Positions 8,990 to 16,809 of a DNA stretch of 64,000 nucleotides are shown here, in pieces. Under the pieces are notes generated by a model, which ran no database searches, was not told the origin of the DNA, and saw only the letters and a program-made list of their open reading frames with translations. A program made the position numbers and the translations under genes. This stretch comes from an uncultured Fibrobacter sp. (GTDB lineage: Bacteria; Fibrobacterota; Fibrobacteria; Fibrobacterales; Fibrobacteraceae), in NCBI RefSeq assembly GCF_947166265.1, contig NZ_CAMVDO010000002.1, forward strand, positions 213,568 through 277,567, read 5' to 3'. The stretch's first letter is position 1, and the number at the start of each line of letters is the position of its first letter.

Positions 8990-9667
8990 TCAGCCTTTTT
9001 CTACAAAATAATTCTCTATTACAGTCGCGCCGAGTTCCATCTTCTGGCGCAAAATTTCAACACGTTCATCCAGGCGCTGTTTCAGAAGCGTGAGCGGGAA
9101 TGCGACAAGCAAACCACTCTGCGTCGAAATCAGCGCTTCGGAAATGCCATCGGCCATGAGCACCGGGTTCTGGTTTCCATAAAGCGTAATCACTTCAAAG
9201 GTCGAGACCATGCCCGTCACGGTTCCAAGGAGCCCCAGGAGCGGTGCCGCCGAGGCCATCACCGACACAATGTGGTTTCCCTGCTCCATGTAGCGCACCG
9301 TTTTCATCATGCGCACTTGCATGTAGTCGCGGAAACCTTCGGGATTTTCATTCGCCACCTTAATCGCATAGCTCAGCTCGCGGCCCAAAAGTCCGCCACG
9401 CTTGCGGAGTCTGCGCAGGGCCTTTTCGACACTCGGGGGTTCCGCATTCTTTTCATATTCTTCGTTACCGCCGTTCAAGTCAAGGCGCATACGCTTGATG
9501 ACCCTGTGAATGTCGGCGCGGAAGAAATCACTCCCGATACGGAACCAGCTCGAAAACAGGAAGTAGAATCCGATAACGCCCGCCAAGAGAATCGGGAGCA
9601 TGACCACACCGCCCGCCTGGTAGGTGTTCTGCAAGGACTCCAGGAATATGTAATGCGTGTTGCTCAT
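8990..9667 (-). CDS. exbB: ExbB2-type MotA/TolQ/ExbB proton channel protein
   Basis: A 225-residue three-helix channel subunit. Helices lie at about residues 18-40, 132-158 (APLLGLLGTVTGMVSTFEVI, the family hallmark) and 178-197. I start it at the ATG at 9667; a TTG three codons upstream is possible, and neither has a strong ribosome site. It is the short partner of the larger TtpC-like ExbB encoded just before. In TonB2 systems both are needed with ExbD and TonB. Confidence 0.9.
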   Translation of the reverse strand: MSNTHYIFLESLQNTYQAGGVVMLPILLAGVIGFYFLFSSWFRIGSDFFRADIHRVIKRMRLDLNGGNEEYEKNAEPPSVEKALRRLRKRGGLLGRELSYAIKVANENPEGFRDYMQVRMMKTVRYMEQGNHIVSVMASAAPLLGLLGTVTGMVSTFEVITLYGNQNPVLMADGISEALISTQSGLLVAFPLTLLKQRLDERVEILRQKMELGATVIENYFVEKG

Positions 9668-9677
9668 AAAATTCAAC

Positions 9678-9756
9678 TAGAGATTGCTTCGCTACGCTCG
9701 CAATGACATTTAACGTGTCGTTCGCAACGATTTTTCATATCCGCTCGCAATGACGT
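9678..9756. repeat. Hairpin repeats between ttpC and exbB
   Basis: Two partial copies of a repeat of the form TGTCATTGCGAGCG...GCAATCTC, reading AGATTGCTTCGC to GCAATGACA and then a second CTCGCAATGACG. They fill the entire gap between the two channel genes. Confidence 0.75.
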
Positions 9757-11439
9757 TTAATCCTTCTTCCCGAAGATTCGGTTCAAAAGCGAGGTGCTCT
9801 GCACATACATTTCGCTCGTGACCTTTTCAATCTTTTCGCTCAAGAGGCCGTGCAAAATCATCACCGGAATGGCAATCACCAAGCCCGTTTCCGTCGTCAC
9901 CAGGGCTTCGGAAATGCCGCCAGCCAAGACGCGGGCATCGTTCGTGCCGACTTCGGTAATCACGGTAAACAACGTAATGATACCGGTCACCGTACCGAGC
10001 AAGCCAAGCAGCGGGGCAATCGTCCCCATGGCAGCCAACAGGCCCATGCGGCGTTCCAATTTCGGCTGTTCTCGCAACATTGCCTCTTGCAGCGAACGTT
10101 CAGCATCTTCACGCTTGTCGCGGGCGCGGTTCAGCACGGCAAATAGCACCAGCGAAAGGCTCGTTTCCTTTTTCAGGCAAAGGTTTGCGGCATCTTCGTA
10201 ACGGGATTCCTTGACAAGCGCATTCAGCTTTTTGAGGAAGCGGCGACCCAGATGTCCGCGGAAAGAGAGCACCAAGAAGCGTTCCAAGCAAAGGAGCAAG
10301 GCAAAGATTGCCACCAGCATGAGCGGGTACATCACAATACCGCCCTTCTTGAAGAATTCCTTGAACTGTTCAGTCACCGTGAGTTCCTTGGTGTCGGTAA
10401 TCGCATTCTTTATCGCCTTGTTCTGGAGCACGTCCAGCGGAATCACGACTGTCGCAGCACCTTCGGCATTCCCGGCCTGCACCACAGCCTGCTTTACGTT
10501 ACCGGCCATTTCGGGCGGGAGCGTAGCGTTCCATTCGAAAACCTTGCCCTGCAAGGCGCCAGAACGGAGCAACGCCTGCACATCGCCATTATCCTGTGCG
10601 ACTTCGCCAAGAAACACGGTACCCAGACGCAAGCGGTTCACCTTCACATCGGGGCGACTCCCCACTTGCGAAACTTCGCGACCGTAAGACTGCGTATACG
10701 TCAGTTCGTGGCGAATCAGCAAGTCATCCATAAAGCCCTGCACGGCGCCGATGGTATTCGGGACCTTCTTGTCCGCTTCGGCGGCAGCCTGCCTAAGCCT
10801 AATCAGGCGACCGTTCATACCGACCGGGTAATCGCCCATGACATCGCCAAGCGTCTTGTCGACAGAAAGCTTCACCTGCGTATTCAAGGCATCGTATGCG
10901 GATTCTTCGGACTGAGCCTTTTCTTCGGCTTCTTCGGTCAGACTCTTACTCGCCGCAACCTCTTCGCTCACGCGGCCCAAATCCGTAGATAGCTTGGAAT
11001 AGCGGGCGTCGAGTTCGCGCGAGGCCGTCTGGTGTTCTTCGGTCAGCTGCGACTCGGCATAACGCTTGCGCCAGTGTTCGGCTTCGAGCTTTTCAAGCGA
11101 ATCGGCCTTCTGCAGACGAATACGGGTAAGCGCATCCACTTCGCGCTGCAAGTTACGAACTTCTTCCAGCTGCAGGGAATCCTTGATTCGCGCCTGGTCT
11201 TCGGCAGAGGCCTTCTTTTCGCCCGAACCCGACCACGGCCACGCAAAAGCAGATGTCACCGAAAGGAAAAAGATTGTTGCAAATAATGCGACTCTGGATC
11301 CCGTCAGTCGCGAAGCTCCTTCCAGGATGACATTCCCCTTCGACCCTTCGGCCCCTCGACAAGCTCGGGGACCTTGATAAGGGTTGTGAACTTGCCAAAG
11401 CACGCTCTCGTCTCTCGTCTCTCGTCTTTCGTCTAACAT
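9757..11439 (-). CDS. TtpC-like ExbB protein with long periplasmic N-domain
   Basis: A 560-residue MotA/TolQ/ExbB-family protein with the TtpC layout: export signal, a long coiled-coil periplasmic region (about 75-190), a further periplasmic part, then membrane helices near 370-395, 466-493 (GTIAPLLGLLGTVTGIITLF) and 516-538. The annotated ATG overlaps the stop of the DUF3450 gene by one base (TAATG), behind GGTGAAAG. The first about 47 residues are encoded by repeats: an AGACGAG heptamer array directly after the start codon, then a CTCGGGG-type and a GGATCC-type hairpin repeat. The normal hydrophobic export segment begins only at VALFATIFFLSV. No ATG lies between the two; a GTG at 11400 is an alternative start. 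Confidence 0.85.
   Translation of the reverse strand: MLDERRETRDESVLWQVHNPYQGPRACRGAEGSKGNVILEGASRLTGSRVALFATIFFLSVTSAFAWPWSGSGEKKASAEDQARIKDSLQLEEVRNLQREVDALTRIRLQKADSLEKLEAEHWRKRYAESQLTEEHQTASRELDARYSKLSTDLGRVSEEVAASKSLTEEAEEKAQSEESAYDALNTQVKLSVDKTLGDVMGDYPVGMNGRLIRLRQAAAEADKKVPNTIGAVQGFMDDLLIRHELTYTQSYGREVSQVGSRPDVKVNRLRLGTVFLGEVAQDNGDVQALLRSGALQGKVFEWNATLPPEMAGNVKQAVVQAGNAEGAATVVIPLDVLQNKAIKNAITDTKELTVTEQFKEFFKKGGIVMYPLMLVAIFALLLCLERFLVLSFRGHLGRRFLKKLNALVKESRYEDAANLCLKKETSLSLVLFAVLNRARDKREDAERSLQEAMLREQPKLERRMGLLAAMGTIAPLLGLLGTVTGIITLFTVITEVGTNDARVLAGGISEALVTTETGLVIAIPVMILHGLLSEKIEKVTSEMYVQSTSLLNRIFGKKD
11286..11436. repeat. Stacked repeats forming the TtpC N-terminus
   Basis: Three repeat types are abutted: GGATCCCGTCAGTCGCGAAG to CCAGGATGACATT (11288-11333), CCCTTCGGCCCCTCGACAAG with GGGGACCTTGATAAGG (11340-11385), and the CTCTCGT heptamers, about four units (11404-11435). 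All are in frame with the coding sequence. Confidence 0.8.
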
Positions 11440-12284
11440 TATCTTTCACCCCCCACCACAGAAAGGCTTACGGGCAGCTTCACGACCTGAGGCGGCTTTT
11501 TCGCCTGCTTCACGTCGAGCGCGAGCTTTACCGCAGCACGTTCTTCCAAATTCAAATCTTCGTTCCATTCGTAGACGATCTTGCCATCTACCATCTTGCG
11601 CACGAGCGTTCCGAAAACGGTGCCATTGTCGTCGCTGTAAACCATCCACTGGTTACCGATGCGTAGAATCGCAGCATTAATGAGTTCGCCGTCTTTACGG
11701 GTCAGCGGACTGTTGATAATCGCCACCTCGTCGCCGAACTTGGTTTCTTCGGCTACAAGCGACTTGAGGCGAGAAAAGGCTTCTTCTTCGCTGGCGTTAC
11801 CGCTTTCGATATCGCGGGTGAGCGATTTGACGCGGTCTAGCCTGCTTTCGCGTTCCCAGGGAAGCGTCTGCGCGACTTGCGCCTCTAAACGCTTGCTAAT
11901 GCCAACGAGTTCCGCACGCAACGCCTTGCGCTTTGCAGCCACGTTGTCACTCTTGTTTTTTGCACGGGCCTGTTTGTTACGTTCCGTCTGCAAACTAGCG
12001 GCCACGTTCCTGATTTTTGCGTTCAGGGTATCGATTTCGTTGCGACGGCGTTCCGTATCGGCCTTGTAGCGGGCCTGCAACGTCTTGTAGCGGGAATCAT
12101 CCGCCTTGAGCATCGAATCGGTCGAGGCAATCTGGCGGTTCAGTTTCTGAATCTCGGAATTCAGCTTGTCTTTTTCGAGTTTCAGATCGCGAATTTCGGC
12201 TTCACGGTCGGCAAACGCAGCCCCCGAAAACAGGAGCACCACAAGCACAAAAGGCGCAAAGGACGATATTTTCAAATGTTTCAT
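11439..12284 (-). CDS. DUF3450-type periplasmic coiled-coil protein
   Basis: First gene of the TonB2-type operon; 281 residues from the ATG at 12284. I chose that start over an ATG eight codons upstream because GTGGAAAG lies five bases before it and it places the signal peptide (MKHLKISSFAPFVLVVLLF) properly. After the signal comes a coiled coil at about 25-110, then a globular C-terminal part with a beta-rich stretch (GNQWMVYSDDNGTVFGTLV). DUF3450 genes precede ttpC-exbB-exbD-tonB in many Gram-negative TonB2 loci. Its exact role there is not known to me, but it probably contacts the TtpC coiled coil in the periplasm. Confidence 0.8.
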   Translation of the reverse strand: MKHLKISSFAPFVLVVLLFSGAAFADREAEIRDLKLEKDKLNSEIQKLNRQIASTDSMLKADDSRYKTLQARYKADTERRRNEIDTLNAKIRNVAASLQTERNKQARAKNKSDNVAAKRKALRAELVGISKRLEAQVAQTLPWERESRLDRVKSLTRDIESGNASEEEAFSRLKSLVAEETKFGDEVAIINSPLTRKDGELINAAILRIGNQWMVYSDDNGTVFGTLVRKMVDGKIVYEWNEDLNLEERAAVKLALDVKQAKKPPQVVKLPVSLSVVGGER

Positions 12285-12310
12285 AGCTTTCCACAATAAG
12301 TTGGACATCG

Positions 12311-12354
12311 AAATTTACATATTTAAAACACCCGTTCTCCCACAAAGTGTCACC
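12311..12354 (-). promoter_or_regulatory. 44-bp upstream box shared with 16702-16745
   Basis: Read on the minus strand, it starts GGTGACACTTTG and ends GGGTGTTTTAA followed by TATGTAAATTT. Thirty-eight of 44 positions match the box upstream of the lipoprotein gene at 16691. It sits 27 bases before the start of the DUF3450 operon, so it is most likely promoter plus operator. Confidence 0.6.
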
Positions 12355-12440
12355 CGAAAGGCCCATTTTTCTCTTTTTTTTAACATTCCTCCCAAAGCAC
12401 ACCTGGAGAACAGTTTATTCCGCGCGACATTATTTTAATA

Positions 12441-12468
12441 TTGACATAACATAAAAAATGTCTATATT
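12441..12468 (+). promoter_or_regulatory. Promoter of the duplicated-domain lipoprotein
   Basis: TTGACA at 12441 and TATATT at 12463 with a 16-base spacer, in AT-rich DNA. The ATG follows at 12496 behind AGAGGTG. Confidence 0.75.
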
Positions 12469-12495
12469 TATTTTTACAAAAAACAGAGGTGTTTT

Positions 12496-13548
12496 ATGAA
12501 AAGTTTGATTTCAAAACGGATCGTTTCGGCCGGCGCCATCGCCACTCTCGCACTTCTCGCCGCCTGCGGTGACGACTCCAGCAGTTCCGCCACCCCCGAC
12601 GATCAGAACAGCTCCAGTTCCGAAGAAATTTCCAGTTCTTCCGCCAAGGAATCCTCTAGCAAGGACAAGAGCAGCTCCAGTGTCGCGAAAAGTTCCGACT
12701 CCAAGATCGAAAGCTCTTCCGAAAGCGCCGAAAGCAAGGAGATGATTTCTTGCTACATGTATATTGTTGACGCAGATGACGCCGACGACATCGAAGAATC
12801 CTGCATGGAAACTCCCGTTGACAATCCCAAGGCCGATTCGTTGAAGATCATGTGCAAAGAGCTTAAAAGTATGTTCACGGAAACCGCTGCCAGCAAGGCT
12901 GAACTCGGCAAGGGATGCCCCGCACAAAAGCCCAAACCGCTCTACTCCTGCAATACGGAAGACTACCTGGGCGACAATAAAAACGTACCGGAAAACGTAA
13001 CTTACCATTATTACACTTTGGATAGCGACAGGTCCAAGCTGGTCGTCAAGGGCGACAAGCTCTCCACATGCGAAAACCTCATCGACTTCGAAAATACCGA
13101 AGACGAGGAAGAAGAAACGGAAATAGTATCCTGCTACATCTACTTCACCGATAGCGAAACCAGCGAAGCCGAAGAATTCTGTGTAGAATCCGTCACGAGC
13201 GATACCTACGCCGAGTCCATCGAATCCTTGTGCGACGACGCCAAGGAAGCCCTCAGCGAAGAAGACGATGCCAAGGTCATATTCGGCAAGGGATGCCACG
13301 AAATAAAATCGGAACCTCTCTACAGCTGCTTCGCAGGGGAATACGTTAGCGAAGGTGGCAACGACGAAGAACATGTTCTAGTCTATAACTACTACACCCT
13401 CAATAGCGAAAAGGCAAGCTTGGTAGTCGAAGGCGACAAGGATGCCACCTGCGCAAACCTCCTCGAAAGCGAACTCAGTGACGACGAAGAAGAAGAGGAA
13501 GCCTCCCTCCCCGAACAGGACCCCAACGGTTCCGAAGGTGAAGAATAA
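12496..13548 (+). CDS. Lipoprotein with Ser-rich linker and two repeated domains
   Basis: A 350-residue surface or periplasmic lipoprotein. The signal ends in the lipobox LLAAC, followed by GDDSSSS and a Ser/Lys/Glu linker to about residue 78. Two copies of a domain of roughly 110 residues follow (about 79-200 and 208-330). Each starts with an I/V-SCY motif, contains a GKGC motif and YSC, and then a YYTL segment with a late Cys, so about five Cys per domain align. The C-terminus is strongly acidic. The Cys pattern suggests disulfides, hence an extracytoplasmic location. I do not recognise the domain. The gene stands alone between its own promoter and terminator. Confidence 0.8.
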   Translation: MKSLISKRIVSAGAIATLALLAACGDDSSSSATPDDQNSSSSEEISSSSAKESSSKDKSSSSVAKSSDSKIESSSESAESKEMISCYMYIVDADDADDIEESCMETPVDNPKADSLKIMCKELKSMFTETAASKAELGKGCPAQKPKPLYSCNTEDYLGDNKNVPENVTYHYYTLDSDRSKLVVKGDKLSTCENLIDFENTEDEEEETEIVSCYIYFTDSETSEAEEFCVESVTSDTYAESIESLCDDAKEALSEEDDAKVIFGKGCHEIKSEPLYSCFAGEYVSEGGNDEEHVLVYNYYTLNSEKASLVVEGDKDATCANLLESELSDDEEEEEASLPEQDPNGSEGEE

Positions 13549-13573
13549 CTTCGGCGAAAAAGCCCTATTACAC

Positions 13574-13600
13574 GGAAGGCCCTTAGCGGGGCCTTTTATT
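13574..13600 (+). terminator. Intrinsic terminator after the duplicated-domain lipoprotein
   Basis: Stem AAGGCCC / GGGGCCTT around a short loop, followed by TTATTATATTT. Confidence 0.8.
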
Positions 13601-13635
13601 ATATTTAGGCAGAAGAAAAACTAAGAAGGTAGCTT

Positions 13636-14829
13636 ATGAATTTCACAAAGAAATCGCAGAACCGGATTCCGAACTCCAGAATGACTTCATCTTGGAAGGG
13701 AGCCACCGTAGCCCTGTCACTTGCCATGGCCCTCGCGGCCTGCAGCAACGACACCCTGGACGTGTCTTCGGCAGTGACTTCAGGAACAAGTTCCAACAAA
13801 GAAATCATCACGGAACGCACGGCTCCGGCCTTCCTGAAAAAAGGGGACAAGATCGCCCTCATTTCGCCCTCTTATACCACACCCGATTCCACCGTCAAGG
13901 CAACCGCCGATGTCATCAAGAAATGGGGTTTTACCCCCGTCATCGGGAAAAACGTAGACAAGCTTGACGCGGGCAAGTATGCGGGCACCGTCGAGGAACG
14001 CGCCGCCGACTTTACCAACGCACTCAAGGATACAAGTATCAAGGCCATTCTCTGCAACCGCGGCGGTTATGGCACCATCCAGCTGGTGGACCTCGTCGAA
14101 CCTAAGCTTATCAAGGAAAATCCCAAGTGGGTCATCGGCTACAGCGACATCACGACGCTGCACGCCATGCAGACTGAAGCGGGCGTCATGAGCATTCACG
14201 GCACCATGAGCTCAAGCATCGCAAAGACCGGCGGCAAAGATGAAAACAGTACGCTCCTGCGCGACCTGCTCAAGGGCGAAGTTCCTACATACAAGGTTCC
14301 CAAGCATAAGTACAACCAGAACGGAAAAGCCGAAGGCATTCTCGTAGGCGGCAACATGTCGACCTTCGTCCCGCTTATCGGAACTTCCGACATAGACGTT
14401 TTCCAGAACGACGGCATTATCCTCTTCATGGAAGAAATCGGCGAAAACCTGCGCAACATCGACCGCATGTTCCATTCGATTGAACTGCACGGTGTCATGG
14501 AGAACGTGAAGGGCGTTATCCTCGGCGAATTCGTCGATTCCGGCACCGACCTCGACTACGAAAGCACCGAGGCCATGCTCTCCCAGTACCTCGAGAAATA
14601 CGACATTCCCGTCATGTGCGGTTTCCCGGCTGGCCACGACGACGTGAACCTTCCGCTCGTGATGGGCGCAAAGGTCAAAATGAATGTTTCCAGCAAGGGC
14701 GCCACGCTCGCCTTCGACATCGACGGGAAAAAGAAAGAAGTCGAAACAAGCAAGCTAACGTCACAGACAAAGTCTTCCAAGGCGCTTCTCAAGATGCTTT
14801 CGGGCAAGACGTTTGCCGTCGAAGAATAA
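13636..14829 (+). CDS. S66 family LD-carboxypeptidase, predicted lipoprotein
   Basis: A 397-residue serine peptidase that would cleave the L-Lys/DAP-D-Ala bond in muropeptides (cell-wall recycling), or an MccF-like relative acting on peptide-nucleotide antibiotics. The S66 triad is visible: Ser in GYSDITTLH near residue 169, Glu in FMEEIGE near 264, and His in AGHDDVNLP near 333. Typical LdcA is cytoplasmic and about 300 residues. This one has an extra N-terminus with a lipobox (LAAC near residue 35) and a short linker, so it is probably anchored in the periplasm. The start at 13636 follows AAGAAGG; an ATG at 13681 is an alternative. It has its own terminator. Confidence 0.85.
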   Translation: MNFTKKSQNRIPNSRMTSSWKGATVALSLAMALAACSNDTLDVSSAVTSGTSSNKEIITERTAPAFLKKGDKIALISPSYTTPDSTVKATADVIKKWGFTPVIGKNVDKLDAGKYAGTVEERAADFTNALKDTSIKAILCNRGGYGTIQLVDLVEPKLIKENPKWVIGYSDITTLHAMQTEAGVMSIHGTMSSSIAKTGGKDENSTLLRDLLKGEVPTYKVPKHKYNQNGKAEGILVGGNMSTFVPLIGTSDIDVFQNDGIILFMEEIGENLRNIDRMFHSIELHGVMENVKGVILGEFVDSGTDLDYESTEAMLSQYLEKYDIPVMCGFPAGHDDVNLPLVMGAKVKMNVSSKGATLAFDIDGKKKEVETSKLTSQTKSSKALLKMLSGKTFAVEE

Positions 14830-14854
14830 AGCAGAAACGCAAGCCATAACCGTA

Positions 14855-14898
14855 TAAAAAAATCCGCATTGACATCATCGTCATGCGGATTTTTATTT
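14855..14898. terminator. Intrinsic terminator after the LD-carboxypeptidase
   Basis: Stem AATCCGCAT / ATGCGGATT with an A-run before it and a T-run after it, so it can work from both sides. The convergent lipoprotein gene ends at 15027. Confidence 0.85.
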
Positions 14899-15026
14899 TA
14901 AATCGACAAGAAATTTCGATTAGCGCTTAAATGGATTTCTGCTAGAAACTTGCCAAGGCAACACCTCGACGTAAATGTAACAAAACATCGTGCAGGTGCA
15001 ATTTTTCAACAGGCGTTATTTTTCAA

Positions 15027-16691
15027 TTACCGGCAAGACGCCTCGCCGTCGTCAAGTTCACACCAGTTCGAGCATATCGGATAATAAAACTCGTTTTCAG
15101 AGTCCATTCCAACATACGCCGGCTGACTGCAGACTTCTTCAATTTCGCGATGGATGATGCTTGACTTCTGTTCTTCCAGATAGTAACGGCTCACCAAGGC
15201 AGAACGACATTGAGCATAGCTTTCCAAGTCCCAGTCACGGTCGGCGCACCATATCCACAGGTATTCCTTGCAGTTGTTCTTTTCGGAGTCTTCCAGACAT
15301 TCCTTTTCGAGTTCGGAACAGTCCGCGATATGGTTACTTTCAAAGTTGCTCGCGACACAGTAGCGCTTGAGTCCATCGGCATACGCTTCGGCCTTGTCTT
15401 CGGCATTGACCGTATCGGGCAGGAAAAGCGACCACTTCGTAGTATCGAGCATCATCGCCGCCTTTACATGCGAAGGATAGCACGCCTTGACGCCCCTGTT
15501 GATATAATAGGAAGAATCCCTATAACCTTCGTATGCATACGCATTCGCTCCAAGCAAGCCACTGGAACGATAATCACCGGAGAGAAGCGAATTTCCCGCA
15601 CAGACGGCATCCTCGTAAAGCCTGCAGCCCCTAGAATCCCAGCTATCCGCAAAATCACCCGACTTGTTTTCGCAATTGTGAATCGCAATATGGTCCAGTG
15701 CGACGCCATCACCGACTACATCCAGGAAAAGAGAGGTTTTCGACGTTCCGAAAAATACGCCCATGCCGTTTTCAATATTCGATTCCGGCACAATTCGCGA
15801 ATCGCTCACCGACTCTTTCACCTTCCCTTCGTAATCTACATACGCGTGGTCGGTTGTATACAAATTCACATAAACCCGACCCAAGGGCAGCATCATGTTC
15901 ATCAAGTAAAGCGTATCCAAGCTATTGAACCCTGCAATCCTGCGGTTTTCCGTAAAGCCGAAATTCTGTTCACTTTCAAGCGGGTCATGCATTGCAATTC
16001 CCCGATACCCCGCAGAATCCGCTTCGGTCATTCCACTGAACATTTCGTTGATGGTCGTATTGACAGATTCCTCGTTTTCGATGCCATAATACAGCACCGA
16101 CACGACACCGCCCACCGTCTTGTCGTAATCAAGGGCGCATTTCACGAACTCCATATCCATCGGATATTCGAGGAACTTGAAGCGATATTCATTGTACTTG
16201 TTGGCTTTATGCCACTCATAGCCGCCATCTTGCAAAGGGACATTCAGCCCCTTGACTTCCACCGGGTTCGGAATCGTCGCCACGGCCTGGTAGCGGGATT
16301 CCACCTTGTGCCCTGCGCTGTCCCATTCGAAATAGGCGTCCAGCTTATAGGATTCACCAACAATTCCCGCGTAGCCGCTTTTAGAGAAACAGTTCGCTCC
16401 AGAAAGCACAAGGGTCGTATCCACCTCTTCTCGCCGATAGCTGAAACGCCCCTTCAGCGTGACATGGGCGCTATCGTAAAACGCAAAGCTTTCTGCAGAA
16501 GCCTCGTCCAGCTCGTAGACCTTCGAAAAGCAGATTTCAGGGTCAGAAAAATCGGACACGTAGCCGTAAGTGTAAATTCCCGTGTAGATTTCGCGTTCCT
16601 CGGGGAAATATTCCCACGGGCCGTTAAAGTCACAGGCCGAAATCGAAAGGCCAAGGACCGCAAGAAACGAGAATTTAAGCAACTTTTTCAT
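15027..16691 (-). CDS. Large lipoprotein of unknown function
   Basis: A 554-residue lipoprotein (start ATG 16691; signal MKKLLKFSFLAVLGLSISAC with lipobox ISAC). The mature part begins with an aromatic, acidic stretch (DFNGPWEYFPEE). Its C-terminal 200 residues are rich in Cys (about 15), suggesting several disulfides. No known domain is recognised. Its upstream region shares a 44-bp box with the TonB2-type operon, so both may answer the same regulator. It could be a Fibrobacter-specific surface protein, but no function can be given. Confidence 0.75.
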   Translation of the reverse strand: MKKLLKFSFLAVLGLSISACDFNGPWEYFPEEREIYTGIYTYGYVSDFSDPEICFSKVYELDEASAESFAFYDSAHVTLKGRFSYRREEVDTTLVLSGANCFSKSGYAGIVGESYKLDAYFEWDSAGHKVESRYQAVATIPNPVEVKGLNVPLQDGGYEWHKANKYNEYRFKFLEYPMDMEFVKCALDYDKTVGGVVSVLYYGIENEESVNTTINEMFSGMTEADSAGYRGIAMHDPLESEQNFGFTENRRIAGFNSLDTLYLMNMMLPLGRVYVNLYTTDHAYVDYEGKVKESVSDSRIVPESNIENGMGVFFGTSKTSLFLDVVGDGVALDHIAIHNCENKSGDFADSWDSRGCRLYEDAVCAGNSLLSGDYRSSGLLGANAYAYEGYRDSSYYINRGVKACYPSHVKAAMMLDTTKWSLFLPDTVNAEDKAEAYADGLKRYCVASNFESNHIADCSELEKECLEDSEKNNCKEYLWIWCADRDWDLESYAQCRSALVSRYYLEEQKSSIIHREIEEVCSQPAYVGMDSENEFYYPICSNWCELDDGEASCR

Positions 16692-16701
16692 TTTACCCTG
16701 C

Positions 16702-16745
16702 AAATTTACATAATTAAAACACCCGAACTCCGCGAAAGTGTCACC
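16702..16745 (-). promoter_or_regulatory. 44-bp upstream box shared with 12311-12354
   Basis: Near-copy of the box before the DUF3450 operon, at almost the same place relative to the gene start (10 bases upstream here). Conserved parts are GGTGACACTTT, CGGGTGTTTTAA and TATGTAAATTT. The central differences suggest selection on the flanks. Confidence 0.6.
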
Positions 16746-16809
16746 ACTATTTCATTTTTAGAGCGGGATCGGAGAATCTTAAATACGCAAAGGGAACATT
16801 GAAGGCGAC

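Noticed and set aside
15210..16802. Plus-strand open frame of 530 codons
   Set aside because: Antisense to the 554-residue lipoprotein, which has a signal peptide and lipobox; the plus-strand translation has neither start signals nor domains.
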